Source of the DNA: Rosellinia necatrix
Taxonomy: Eukaryota > Ascomycota > Sordariomycetes > Xylariales > Xylariaceae
DNA: 64,000 nt
Assembly: GCA_021209875.1 (NCBI GenBank)
Contig: JAGYVD010000004.1
Span: 3,943,001-4,007,000, forward strand
Direction: 5' to 3'
Of this stretch, positions 1 through 11,662 are shown piece by piece. The stretch's first letter is position 1. Each line of letters opens with the position of its first letter. The notes beneath the pieces are model-generated. The model searched no databases. It was not told where the DNA came from and saw only the letters and a program-made list of their open reading frames with translations. A program made the position numbers and the translations under genes.

Positions 1-601
1 TCCGGGAGCCATCGTCACATTCACATTCCCAAGTTGGTGGTCACCTTGTCCAATTTCGCATGCCCGCTTCCCGATACCACCTACATACTACCTGTGTACA
101 TATGTATATGCGCCTACTGTGCAGAAAGACGGACACATCACGTAGGTAGTGTCTCGGGTCGCCATCGTGGCCTGCATTAGTCGTTCGTTCTACCTCTGCG
201 GCTGGACGCTCAGGGAGCAGCTTTGTCCAATCCCGTCGCGCCTATTAGCCACTTTTTTTTCGCTTCTCGTATTTCATCTCCACCACTCCGGGACGCGACA
301 GGGATCGACAGGGCCCAGGCTGAGAAGAAGATCATGGACGCCACAAGACCATACATACACAATGAGATGCTAGATAGCAGTCTATTGCACTATTAAAGCC
401 TCGCTCTCGCCTGCAACGGGCCGGGCTCGATCAAGATGACTCTCTCTCTACGTCTCTCCCTCGGCTCGGTCGGATCACGCATGGGATACATGGTTGTCAT
501 TTATTAATTCTAATACACACATACATACATGCATACATACATATATACACCTTAATACTTTGCTGCTTGATTCTGGTTCGGTGCTGGGATACGTCCTCGC
601 C
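1..601. other. 5' flank of the WSC peroxidase gene
   Basis: No supportable gene lies here. A stretch rich in CATA/TACA repeats (about 514-550) sits just upstream of the peroxidase start and probably falls in its promoter or leader. The frame of the first peroxidase exon is open upstream to about 494, but that extension reads as repeat-encoded Thr/His/Ile residues, so I place the start at the ATG at 602, which begins a good signal peptide. Confidence 0.6.
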
Positions 602-3600
602 ATGCGGTGGAACGCGCTTCTCTTGTCGGCGGCGCTCTCGCTGAGCACGCTGGCGGGAGCAGATCCAACATGGCCTGCGGCGACCGACGAGTTGGAAGAG
701 ATCATGTATCAAGTGCAAGGCTATCGCTCCCGGCAGTTCGGCGGAACCGTCATACCCTGCTCAAGCCAGGCCTCGGGCCCTGGACGTCACAATGCCGCAG
801 AGTGGCTGAGAGCCGCTTTCCACGACATGGCGACCACCACCATTGCCGGTGGCCCCCGACAGGGCGGCCTGGACGGATCATTACAGTACGAACTGACCAG
901 CTCGGATAATATCGGCCCGGCCTTTACCACGACACTCAAGTTTATGGCCGACTATTACACTAGCCGGTCAAGCGTGGCCGACCTCCTTGCGTTGGGAGTC
1001 TACTACGCCGTGAGATCCTGCGGCGGCCCGGTCGTCCCGATCGCTGGTGGTAGGATCGATGCCAAAGAGGGCGGTCCTCTTGGTGTCCCGCTGCCCCAGA
1101 ACACTGCCTTCACATTTGGACAGCAGTTCGCGCGGATGGGCTTCAGCCAGACCGAGATGATTCAGGTCGTTGCCTGTGGCCACACTCTTGGCGGCGTCCA
1201 CGAGACCGAATTCCCCCAGATCGTCCCAGTGGGTACGACGGCCAACGGCGAGGCGCCGATGGACTCGACTGTGGACGCATTCGATAATAAGATTGTCACC
1301 GAGTATATCTCTGGCAATACCACAAATCCCATGGTTGTCGGCCCTTCGGTCCAAGCCACGCGAAACTCTGACTTCAAGGTCTTCAACATCGATGGAAACG
1401 AGACGGTAACTGCCATGGCCGACCCCGAGACCTTCTCAAGCATTTGCGCCACCGTATTGCGCAAGATGATCGAGGTTGTCCCCGATGATGTCGTTCTTAC
1501 CGAGCCTATTCAGCCATACGCGGTGAAGCCAGTCGACATGCAACTTACACTGAACGCCGGGGCTTCAACCATGCAACTGTCTGGTCTGATCCGAGTTCGC
1601 ACCACTGAGTTCGGCGCCGACTCCGCAGAGAGTGTTTCGTTGACCTTTAAGGATCGGAGTGGCGGCAACGAATGCGGCGACCTTGGTTGCACACATACCG
1701 CTGAGCTCCTAGGCGCTACTGACGGCTTCGACGATACGTTTGTGGTGAGTTCATATTATACCGTCTTAAACTGCATCCTGTACCCGTTTCTGTGTCTTCT
1801 GACATCGTCTTAGTGGTTCCCGATTAGCATTGAAGTGCCGGCCTCCTCAGGCATCTCTTCTTTTACCTTGACGGTCAACATGGCTAGCGGAACATCCTCG
1901 GCCTACGATAACAACGGAGAGGCGTACCCCATCCAGGATGCTATCCTTATGCAGAAGCCTCAAAGTTGTCTTCTTGAGGGCACCTTGAACGTTGTGGCAG
2001 CTGTAAGATTGGAGTCTACCTACCCAGCTGGATCACAAGAAGCTAACATTTTGGAATAGGTCCGCAATGATCTGGAGTCGTCGCCCGTCAACCTACGTCT
2101 ATCCTACAAGACACCCGTTGACAACCCCAACCGTGTTGTCCCAACGCTTAATGACGAGGTCGTAGAAATGACCAAGGGCGACTGTGTTGGCCTCTACACG
2201 TTCTACACGGCTACCTACCAGGGCCTCGGAGAGCTCGACTATGCTACCAAGATCGATGTGGTTACCGGAACTGGCGAATCGACTTCGCGAGATGCCTTCA
2301 AGGCGGCGAGTGGCCTGGGAGCAACCTGTGCCGAGTTTGACGCTCCACCGGCTGAACTCTGCTCACGAGCTGGTGACCCCGACCCGCCCGAGACCTCCAC
2401 GTCGGTTACTATGACGCCTACCGTGACGTCGCCGGGAACAGCTACCAGCACTGCGGCGGTGGAGACCCCGTACCATAGGGATACCCTAGGGAACTACACG
2501 CTAGTTGGCTGCAACACGGAGCCAACGGTCGCAGGGGCTCGCGCCCTGAGTGGTGCTAGCTACGTTTATGACGGGATGACACTCGAGAGTTGCATGACCA
2601 ACTGCACCGGGTTCTACTACTGGGGCACCGAGTATGGACGTGAATGTAAGTGGCACTCCGTCGAAATGTGCAGACGGGAGTCTGGTGTTCGTTGACTAAT
2701 GACCCTACAGGCTACTGTGGCAATAAGGTCCATACATCCAGCACCAATGTCACGCTCGATGAGTGCAATATCGTCTGCTCCGGGGACGAAACCGAATACT
2801 GCGGCGCGGGCGATAGACTGGAACTATATGTCACCAATGCCCCTATTCCAACCCCTACCGGTACCCTGGCGATCAAGCCGACTGTGACGCCTTATCTACG
2901 CGTCGGCTGTTACGAGGAGCTCCCCAGCCGTGCGCTCACGGGAGGGGTCTTCCCGAGCGATTCCATGACCCTGGAGCTCTGTGCAGAGAGCTGCAACGGC
3001 TTCACGTATTTCGCTACGGAGTACGGCCGCGAATGCTACTGCGGGCAATTCATCGACCCCAGGAGCAACGTGACGGACGACGCGGACTGCAACATCGTCT
3101 GCGCCGGCGACGAGACGGAATACTGCGGTGGCAGCGACAGGCTGGAGATGTACCGGCTCATCAACCCGCCCACGTCGACCTCGATGATGCCGACGCCCAC
3201 CGTCACCCCGACCCACAAGCCCGCCGTCTCCAGCTACGTCTTCCAGGGCTGCTGGACCGAGGGCGACGGCGTGCGGGCGCTCGACGCCAAGTCCACGGCG
3301 GCCGACGACGTCACGCTCGAGTCCTGCGCCGACTTCTGCCAGGACTACCACTACTTCGGCACGGAGTTCGGCCGGGAATGCCACTGCGGCGACAGCCTCG
3401 CGGCGTCCAGCAACGAGACGGACCTGGCCGACTGCAGCGTGCCCTGCGCCGGCGACCCGTCCGAGTACTGCGGCGCGGGCAACCGGCTGAACCTCTACTA
3501 CTCCAACATGACGGCCGGGCCGTCGCAGCCGCTCGTCGTCGGCAACTACTCGTGGTTCGGCTGCCAGACGGAGGGCGCGGGCGTGCGCGCGCTCGCCACC

Positions 3601-3870
3601 AAGTCCCTCGTCGAGGCCGAGATGACGCTCGACGCCTGCGCCGCCTTCTGCGAGGGCTCGGTGTACTTCGGCGCCGAGTACGGCGTCGAGTGCTACTGCG
3701 GCGACGAGTTCGGCGAGGGCTCCGTCGCGGCCCCGACCGGCCAGTGCAACGTGGCCTGCGGCGGCGACGCGACCCAGCTGTGCGGCGCCGGCGACCGGCT
3801 GAGCGTCTACGAGCTGACGCCCCCCGAGACGCCCGACGAGCCCGGCATGCCGCCGGTAGAGGAGGAGTGA
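602..3870 (+). CDS. Secreted heme peroxidase with four C-terminal WSC domains
   Basis: Exons 602-1744, 1814-2002, 2060-2645 and 2711-3870 join in frame to 1025 residues. Residues 1-20 form a signal peptide (hydrophobic core, cleavage near AGA). Residues 25 to about 380 match the plant/fungal peroxidase superfamily: distal Arg70 and His74 in LRAAFHDM, a GGLDGS calcium-site-like segment near 88-93, and proximal His194 in ACGHTLGG. A second domain of unknown type follows (about 340-550). A Thr/Ser/Pro-rich linker then leads to four Cys-rich WSC domains at about 589-680, 701-787, 815-902 and 919-1006, each with EYGREC- or EFGREC-like and DxxEYCG- or TQLCG-like motifs. Family knowledge: such peroxidases use H2O2 to oxidise aromatic substrates, and WSC modules bind wall glycans. 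The inferred role is an extracellular, wall- or substrate-anchored oxidase. The last 850 bp are much more GC-rich than the start. The true substrate is unknown. Confidence 0.85.
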
Positions 3871-5696
3871 GGGATGGAGGTGGCCATGTGACGGTAATTA
3901 TTATATGGAAGATGACGACGACGACGACAGCAAAAACTCGCCATGACGTGACAAAAAGGAGTTTCTTGTAACCTGGGGATTTTAGTCTCAAGCTTTACTT
4001 TGCTTCATCATGGGTTTGGACAGTAGGACGGGTTCCCCTTTCGGCTAGCCACCTGCTTTGGATATTGAAGATCTGTTGGCCTTCCCTTCCGGAACATTCC
4101 AGAGGATGAAAGAAAGAAACCTCTGGGCATTTCGGCCTCTAACTCTAATACCCTTCATGTAGAATAATCAATATGAACATATTAGCAATATCACAGACAA
4201 TAAAGACAACCTAACCTAATTTGAATTGAATGTTCTAATCATCGCGCACAACCAAGGTTGATATGACCTCTTGCAAATGTGTAGCAGCACAACCCTTGAG
4301 CTCAGGGTGCGTAATAAAACCGAGTTACTACTTACTTACTACCTAGTTATACTTACTTAGGTATTCAAACTCCTATAATGCTTATCTGCTTGTACCTGGT
4401 ATATGCACAAAACGCTCATTGGCAGCGTTACCTGTCTTACCTATTGAAAGTTGACTATAATACAACAACGAGAAAAGAAAATAAATTAAATTAAACCCAA
4501 ACTAATTGATACTGTAGGTAGTACCTTGGTTGAGAGATACCTCAGATAATACTATACTACCTACCAACCGACTATTGATAGGTAAGTAGCTGAGCTTACT
4601 ATTACACGAAATCTATAGTGCTCAAGTGGACATCTAGTACCCCCCAAAGATATAGGTATCTTATTAAGCTAAAAGAACCTTACATATAGGTAGGTATGTA
4701 CCTGCAACAAGCACTGACAGGTGGAATGCCTACTTCATCTACTAGTACCCATGAGGTACCTAGATAGGTACTTCGATCAAGGTATTTTTCACGTATTAAG
4801 GAGGTAGGTAGGTACTTGAGGGGAATCGCACAGGTATCCCTGGGTACTTAGATAGTAGTAGTAGTAGTATTAACGTCTAATCTAGGTGTAAAGGGGTACT
4901 TAGATAGGTACCTAAGATAAATACTGAGTAGGGACCTCGCTAGGGGGCGGTTAGATAGCGCCTTTACCGCGTAAATTAAGTAGTCTTGAAGGTCCCGAGC
5001 AACACTGGCTATTCTGCCTCTGTATTTTTACATCGTAAGGATCCCTGGGAACCTTGTACTTTAGGTATTTAGGTAGTGTATCTTACCTACCTGGTAGGTA
5101 GTTATACCCATTGTGCACAGGCGCGGGTTCCCATTGTAGCCTTGCTCTCTTTCCGGCCTTTGACAGGCAATCTAAGGTATATTGCCTTCTGTGGCCGTGA
5201 TCAACGCCACAAACCTGCTCTCTGTTTCGTGTTTGCACTCACTAATCTCTGCCTTCACTCTCCGCAGCACGCCCTGTCCGGTAGGTAATCCGGCTACCAA
5301 GCTACCAAACGCCCACGACTAAACACTTGCAACCAAACACCTGCGACTAAACACCTGCGACTTGTGACCAGCCACCAGCCAGCGACCAGCCGCAGCGAGC
5401 GAGGGAAAAATAAAAAAAAGCCGATCTTCTCTCTTGCGCAACTCCCACAACTCCTGCAACTCCTGCGACCACAGTGTGCGCCTCTCTACACCGTCGCCCT
5501 CCTCCGCCGATTGATGCCCTGGCTCGATCTCCCTCGGCCTCTGCTTCGCACACCTGGTGACCCCGTCTTGGCCCCCGTGTCGATGCGTTCCTTGAGCCGG
5601 TAGCTCAGCCCAATGCCGGTGGTGAAACGTCAGGTCGCGTGCAACTTCAGAGCGGTGGACTAGCATATTAGTGGTCAGCATGTCGACTGGCTTGTC
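3871..5696. other. Intergenic, TAGG-rich spacer
   Basis: No gene is supported. From about 4300 to 5100 the sequence is dense in TAGG/CCTA tetranucleotides (TAGGTA, ACCTA, AGGTAGGTAC), with an AT-rich stretch at 4140-4500. The 74-133 codon frames at 5076-5720 lack any recognisable family and overlap each other on both strands. The part nearest 5700 is likely the promoter and leader of the SUMO protease; repeated CACCTGCGACTAAACAC-like units occur at 5316-5360. Confidence 0.6.
4540..4930. repeat. TAGG/CCTA tetranucleotide-rich tract
   Basis: The motif TAGGTA and its complement TACCTA recur many times with other sequence between them, often as palindromes such as TACCTAGGTA or GGTACC cores. Similar tracts occur at about 5060-5105, 16660-16720, 17270-17360, 24150-24310, 31800-31950, 33350-33800, 54010-54240 and 54510-54600, always between genes in this window. 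Confidence 0.75.
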
Positions 5697-8600
5697 TTGC
5701 CCATGCCATCCGCACAACAAGGCCTGCCTGCTGAGACTGGAGAGGGATCCGGTATCCCAGCCTTTTCCTTGCCGGGAGCTCCCTTTGGAAAGATCGTGAA
5801 CATTCTGAAAGGGTTGTGGCCTGCAAGGTTGAACGATATGGTCCGTCCATGCCCCCCCTCCCTTTCATGCCTGTGGCTGACTTTCTATAGCCTAAGCCGG
5901 CCAACGTGGGCGCGCCGAGACCCGTGAACAACCTCCTTAAACGCGGTGCATCCTCACATCCGTCTCTTGGTGTCTCGTCTTCCTCCCGGCCAGTCCCCGT
6001 CCCCGAGGCCCCTCCCCCGGCGAAACGTCAAAGGTTCAATGAAAGCCGTGCGAGCAACTCGCACACCCAAGCCACGTTTGTTTACGATGGTACGGCAGGT
6101 ATGGCATCACCCCGGAACCAGTCGATAGAGAGTCCCTCCATTCCCGATTCCCAGCGCTCGGCTGCCTCAAATATGAGCGGCACCCGACCCGAACTCAAAG
6201 AATACCGTGCTGTAGATCAACATACCAAGCCCAAGCGGACTCGAACAAATCGAAGCAGCCCGAGGCAGATACGACATGACGATGATGATGATGATGATGG
6301 TGATGATGATGTAGAAAGTTCTAGACCGAGGCCTAACCCCCCCTCTAAGAGCGACGAGGATAGTACTGATGACGAAATTCATCTTATCAATCCTCAGGGC
6401 GCCTTGTCGGGTGTGCACCAGCCAAAACGCAAGCGATCGGAAGAGAAACCCATATTGGATCTCGCAGACCGTTTTAGACCGAGAGGAGCAACATTGGCTC
6501 TCAAGAGAGCCATCGACAATACCGAAAAGGGAAAAAGAAATAGGAGACAAGATTCAAGCCCAGATGAACTGGCTCCAAGCTCAGAGGAAATAGCAACTCG
6601 ATCCATCAAACGCCCAAGGCACCTCTCTCCCAGTTTATCCAAGAAAGGTAACATTATGCGGACAAGTTTCGTGGATGTCAGATCATCTACCGCGTCGAGC
6701 TCAAACTTCCAACTGATAGATAAGCACAAAGAAGAGGCCGACCTGATCATCGGGACTGGTCTGCGCATATTGCGCGGCACTTGTGGGAAATACCAGTACC
6801 AGGCGGGTTTCAGAGAGGACCCAGATCCTTGTTTTATGTCTACTCGCGAACTTGGCCATACTTTGTTCCCAGTTGACCAGGAAGGAAATATATTGAAGTC
6901 CTATAGATACCTCACGGTCGACCTCAAAGAGATATCGCATATAGTGCACACTAAGGATAACAAAGAGGGCTGCATAGTCGCCATTTCACAACGGATGTGT
7001 CTCACGAATGGTGCTGGCGCGAAATTGATAATTGAATTCGCCTCCCCACCCGAACTCGACAAATTCTTACAGTGGGTGGATCTTTACAGCCCGAGTTTCT
7101 ATCAAATCATCAAGAAACCATGCAATGAGTAAGACAAACTCGGAAGTATTGCGTGACAACGAGGCTAACACATATCAATAGAGCTAAGCTAGAGAAAGAT
7201 TTTGACGAAATGATACAGCGAGCCCCAAGTCATAGAATAGTTCCGGATGCTGAGCTAGCAATGTCAACTGCTGATGATATTCGAGTTATCCAACATAACC
7301 GCAATAATCGTGGGTTTGAGGCTCGGATAGATCCTTCCCTTGCAGCTGAAGCTAAGACCAAACCTAAACTCAGAGACGCAATGTCTTCGACTGTGTCCGG
7401 GCCGAATGGTGACGACGTAGCTCCAAATCAATCATGGGGCGATAGACGGGCTTCGGTATCACGACAGGTACGGACGACTCGCTCGACGTTCGCATATATG
7501 CGGTCGCCCGAGCCCGACCCCGAGCCCATAGGTTGGACGTTACTCAACGCAGGTTGGGATAGACAATGGCGGAATTCTCTTGTTTATCCGAACACAGGGA
7601 AGAACCGAGCAACTGTTGATAAGGATGATATCCAACGCCTTGATGAAGGTCAATTTCTGAATGACAATATCATCATCTTCTACCTTCGATACTTGCAAAA
7701 AAACCTGGAAGCCAAGGACGAAGGTTTGGCAAAGAGGATCTATTTTCAGAATACCTTCTTTTACGACAAGCTAAAGCCTACTAAGACCGGCCAGGGAATC
7801 AATTATGATAGTGTCAAGACCTGGACCTCCAAGGCTGATCTCTTCTCTAAGGACTATATTATCGTTCCCATCAATGAGTATACCCACTGGTATGTTGCAA
7901 TCATCTGCAACGCGCCAAGGCTACTTCCTTCTTCCGACAGCTACGAAGAGCTTGATGATATGCAGGTTGGTGTAACTGCTATCCCCAACAGCATCGATAT
8001 TACCCAACAAACCTCTAAAGCTTCCCTCCAAAACGGGACATCGAATGGCGATACAGATGGTGGCCATGTGCTACCCCCCACGCAAGAAGATGTCGTCGAA
8101 AACCTAAGACGCATGTCAATTGACAGCAATTCTAGTCCTTTAAGCGGTGAGAATAAACAGAAACCGGACGATGCCGAAGGAGAGCTCGCCTCAGCTCCGA
8201 TCGACTCCGCTCATGAGGTATACGTGATCAAGGATTCAGACAGGCCAGAGACAGAAGTAGAACACATCGCTACCACGACTAACCCGCGAGCCCGTAAGGG
8301 GGCCGGGAGGCGAAAATGCGATCCAAACCAGCCAAGAATTATAACGCTAGATTCGTTAGGCGCGCCACATTCGCCTACTTGCAACTACCTGAAGCAATAT
8401 CTTGTAGCGGAACTTCGGGACAAGCGGGGGGTTGATATCCCCGTCCCCGGCTCTATGGGCTTTACGGCCAAGGGGATTCCCGAGCAAACGAATCACTGTG
8501 ATTGTGGGTTGTTTTTATTGGGATATATTCAAGAATTTCTTCTCGACCCCGACGCTTTTGTTAAGAGCATATTGCACCGGGATACAATTCATTGGCAGCT

Positions 8601-9606
8601 CGACCCATCGAAGCTCCGAAGCAATATCAGAGATCTCATTTTTGACCTCCAAAAAGAACAGCAACGGGCTGAGGATGCTATTCAGGATCGAAAACGGCAA
8701 GCCAAAATTAGTAAGTCGGCCAGTGCAAAGGCAAAGGTAGAAGGAACTTCGAGTCATATTACTGCTCCGACTCTGAGTCTTCAATGCGCCCCCTCAAACC
8801 CAGAATTAGCGGCACAGGATAACTGCAGTGGTAGGGTGAGCGAAAACACGAGCTCTCCTACACTGTCAAATTCTCGGCCGTCTAGTGCTAGGGGCAATAG
8901 TGCCACCCCTGGAGAGTCGATGGCCCCTAAAAACTCGCCAGCGTCTAGAAGCAAGGCGGATCGTGCTATGACCGAGGCACAGGCCCTTGCACACAGTACC
9001 GAGAGCCATAGCTCAAGAACCACGCGACGAACATCTACGGTTAATGACCCAGACATAGAAGAGTTCCAGTTCAGGCCGAAGTCGGCTCCTCATCACCTCG
9101 TTGCATCGCCTCGCAGAACCGAACCGGCATTTGATCATCAGTCGCATCATCATATTCCTAGTACATCTCCTATCTCCCCTAGTAGGGGTCGGAATGTTGC
9201 ATGGCATTCGCCGTCTCCAGGGACAGATGGCAGTACCAATATCCCGAGGGACTTTGTGCAACCCCTTCTTTCCGAGACGCCATCTTCTAAGGGCTCTCGA
9301 GGTGCGACACCGCTGGATCCCGTGGTTGTGGATGACTCAGACAACAATAAACGGAAGGGGACGTGCCAGAGCCCTCGACGACATGGAGGAGTCCAGTTGC
9401 CAACTCGAGTCGTGGTGGAAATAGCGTCGGCCAACGCCCCCGGCGCCCCTGGCGCCCCTCCGAGCTCGAGTTCCAAGACAGATGTCCCGAGACAGACAGG
9501 ATATAAGAGTTCCTACTTCGCTGGGCGGCAAGAGGGAGAGGAGCTGACCGGTGCCAAGCTGCGTGAGAAGCCGCAAAACGACATTATTGATCTTTCGGAC
9601 GACTGA
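5697..9606 (+). CDS. ulp2: Ulp2/SENP6-7-like SUMO protease
   Basis: Exons 5697-5840, 5891-7128 and 7182-9606 give 1268 residues. It is a C48 cysteine peptidase that removes SUMO, or trims SUMO chains, from nuclear proteins. The triad is visible: His696 in THWYVAI, Asp851 in TLDSLG and Cys902 in CDCGLF, with Gln896 as oxyanion residue. The His and Asp are 155 residues apart, so the catalytic domain is split by a polar insert as in SENP6/SENP7. N-terminal to it lie a basic, disordered region, an Asp run (about 6270-6310) and a possible PH-like fold (about 360-450). The tail is disordered, with VVVDDSD and a terminal IIDLSDD that look like SUMO-interacting motifs. Donor GTCCGT of intron 1 is weak, so the first 48 residues are less certain. 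The Ulp2 assignment rests on architecture. Confidence 0.85.
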
Positions 9607-10714
9607 GATTTCCCTTTTGATGTTCTACGCACGTAAATAATAAGGGTGACGAGGGAATGCATCGCCAAGACTAGTCTGGAGTGAAGTTTGTATCATGATT
9701 AACGAGACCGTAGCGACACGGACAAGTGATAAATGTGCGCGCGTTATACGCATCTACACATCTGCATGGGACGGAGTAGAAGAACGGATGGGTGCATTCA
9801 AACATGTAGCTGGTGTTGTGGTGGGTTTTGTTTTCTTGCTTTCTTGCTTTAGCTCTATACCCCTTCCAGCAACGGGAAACGATGGGAGTTAAATCTGTTA
9901 CGCCTTGTACCCAGCCCAAAAAAACCGATCCAGACCTCATGAGCTCGCTCAGCTCCCCCCTCCATCCCGGTGGTCTGTGGAAATCAGAGGGGAAGCGGAG
10001 TTATTCGAGGGTCCCCCTTACTCCGCGCCTCTAAGGGTTCTTGTCCTCGGGTAGTAAGTAATTCCTTCGCCCCATAGCAGCGTTGGTGGCCGGCCCGGGC
10101 GTCATAAATGGGGCGCACGCAATTCAGCAATCGTGCGCACTTACGATCACCCCCCCCCCCTCACCCTCAGAGATATCGGTGATACTGGATACTCCAAAAG
10201 GTGCCAATGGCACTTTGCCAATGCGATGTACTTAATCTTCCGGTCATAGCATAGAGAGTGGCATATCGAGTGAGCATCCTTGTTCTTCAATAAGACCTAC
10301 TCGGGCGCCAGAGTACTTGTACTTGGTAAGGGAGCTGGCCTTTTTTTTTTTCTTTTTTTCTTTCCAGGTTTTAAATGGGCCAAGGGCGAATTGAAAAAGT
10401 GATCAATCACGTAGTGAGCAAGCAAGCAAGCAAAAAAACAGCGGTGACAACATGGAGTATGACGGAGGGGTTTGCAGCGTTGTGTCGGGGTATGTAGAAT
10501 GTAGAATTTACATAATTTTCATCATCGCTAACAAGAGAGAGAGAAAAAAAAAAAAAGACACAAACAAGTAAACACCCGCCTTCCCTCCTCCCCTCCGCTT
10601 CCTCGCGGCACTTACGCCCCCTTCCCCCCTCAACCCCACTCCCGGGGTCGTGCAAGCAAGGAGAGGAGGAGAACGCACGCCGGGCCTTTTACCTACCGGG
10701 GGTCTCTCTCTTCC
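9607..10714. other. Convergent intergenic region, Ulp2-like / SPC3
   Basis: This holds the 3' flanks of two converging genes and no supportable coding sequence. It contains a C-run at about 10150, T-rich runs at about 10340-10360 and an A-rich run at about 10545. Small frames here have no coding character. Confidence 0.6.
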
Positions 10715-11662
10715 TCACTTCTTCCCCCCCTTGGCCTCGTCCTTCTTCTTGACGGCGGGGAGGCGGAAGACGTCGCTGACGCCGCGGGCCATGCGCTTCC
10801 AGAGGGCGAAGTCGACGTCCTGGTTCCAGGTGAGGACGCCGACCCAGGGCTGGACGTTGTAGTGGACGTGCAGGGTCACGTCGCCGGTCTCGGCGACCCG
10901 GCCGGTGGGGTGGGTGATCTGGTACTTGGGGCGCTGGTTCTTGAGCGACAGCTTGCCTCTTTTTGTGTTACTGTTAGTTTGGTCTTTGGTCTCTCTCTCT
11001 CTCTCTCTCTCTCCCATTCTAAATACGTATCTCTCTCGCTTTCAATTCGAGAGGGGGGTTTAAGAGGAGGGGAGGAGGAGGAGGAGAAGGGGGAGAGGGG
11101 AGTGATTTAAGAGGTCTCCGTACCGGTTCGGATCTATGCTCTTGCCGGCGGCGCTCTTGCGCAGCTTCTTCAGCGTGGCGGGGCCGATGTTGGCCAGGTG
11201 GTCGGAGCTCGGGCTCGTGATGATGGTGTCCCAGATGACGGCCTTGTTGGTCTGGTTGGCGCCGGTAGTGGAGGAGGAGGAGGGCCACTCGGCCGTGACG
11301 TAGACGAAGAGCTGCTTGGTGTTCCAGGTGAAGAGGGACGAGAGGTCGGCGTCCAGCGAGAACTTGATGATGGCGTACTCCTCCTTCTTGGAGCTGTAGT
11401 AGTGCGGCCGGCCCTTGACCCTGTTGTCCCCCGGCGGCGACCCCGGTCAGCGGTCGGTCGAGAGAACAAGACAATACATACTAGGCATCTACGGGGGTTT
11501 CGGGGGAAGGGGGACGTACACCTGCGTGTTGGTCGGCTTTATGCTGGCGCTCGGCGTCCGCGGCACGGCGAAGTCGGAGGCGGCTATGATGGCGCTCACG
11601 ACGAAGGCTACGGTCGTGAAGAAGCCGAAGACATTTTGTATGCGCGTGAGGGAGTTGTACAT
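10715..11662 (-). CDS. spc3: Signal peptidase complex subunit 3 (SPC22/23 family)
   Basis: Minus-strand exons 11662-11520, 11420-11124 and 10958-10715 join to 227 residues. The protein is the SPC3/SPCS3 subunit of the ER signal peptidase complex, a single-pass type II membrane protein with a luminal domain, which in yeast is needed for cleavage of signal peptides. The start MYNSLTRIQNVFGFFTT is typical of the family, with a membrane segment at about 12-30. Family signatures include KGRPHYYSSKKEEYA, FTWNTKQLFVYVTAEW, and an ending HYNVQPWVGVLTWNQD followed by a Lys-rich tail. Donors are GTACGT and GTACGG; the acceptor of intron 2 is AAG rather than TAG/CAG, chosen because it alone restores GKLSLKNQRP. 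Intron 2 carries a long CT run (about 10991-11013). Large open frames on the opposite strand are shadows. Confidence 0.93.
10991..11013. repeat. (CT)n microsatellite in SPC3 intron 2
   Basis: About eleven CT dinucleotide units followed by CCC on the + strand, inside the second intron of SPC3. On the coding strand this is a GA run. Confidence 0.9.

Noticed and set aside
3033..3971. 312-codon plus-strand frame overlapping the WSC region
   Set aside because: It is Arg/Leu-rich and out of phase with the WSC reading frame, which has regular cysteine spacing.
6285..6310. GAT repeat in the Ulp2-like gene as a separate microsatellite
   Set aside because: It is in frame and encodes an Asp run typical of disordered nuclear proteins; kept as part of the gene.
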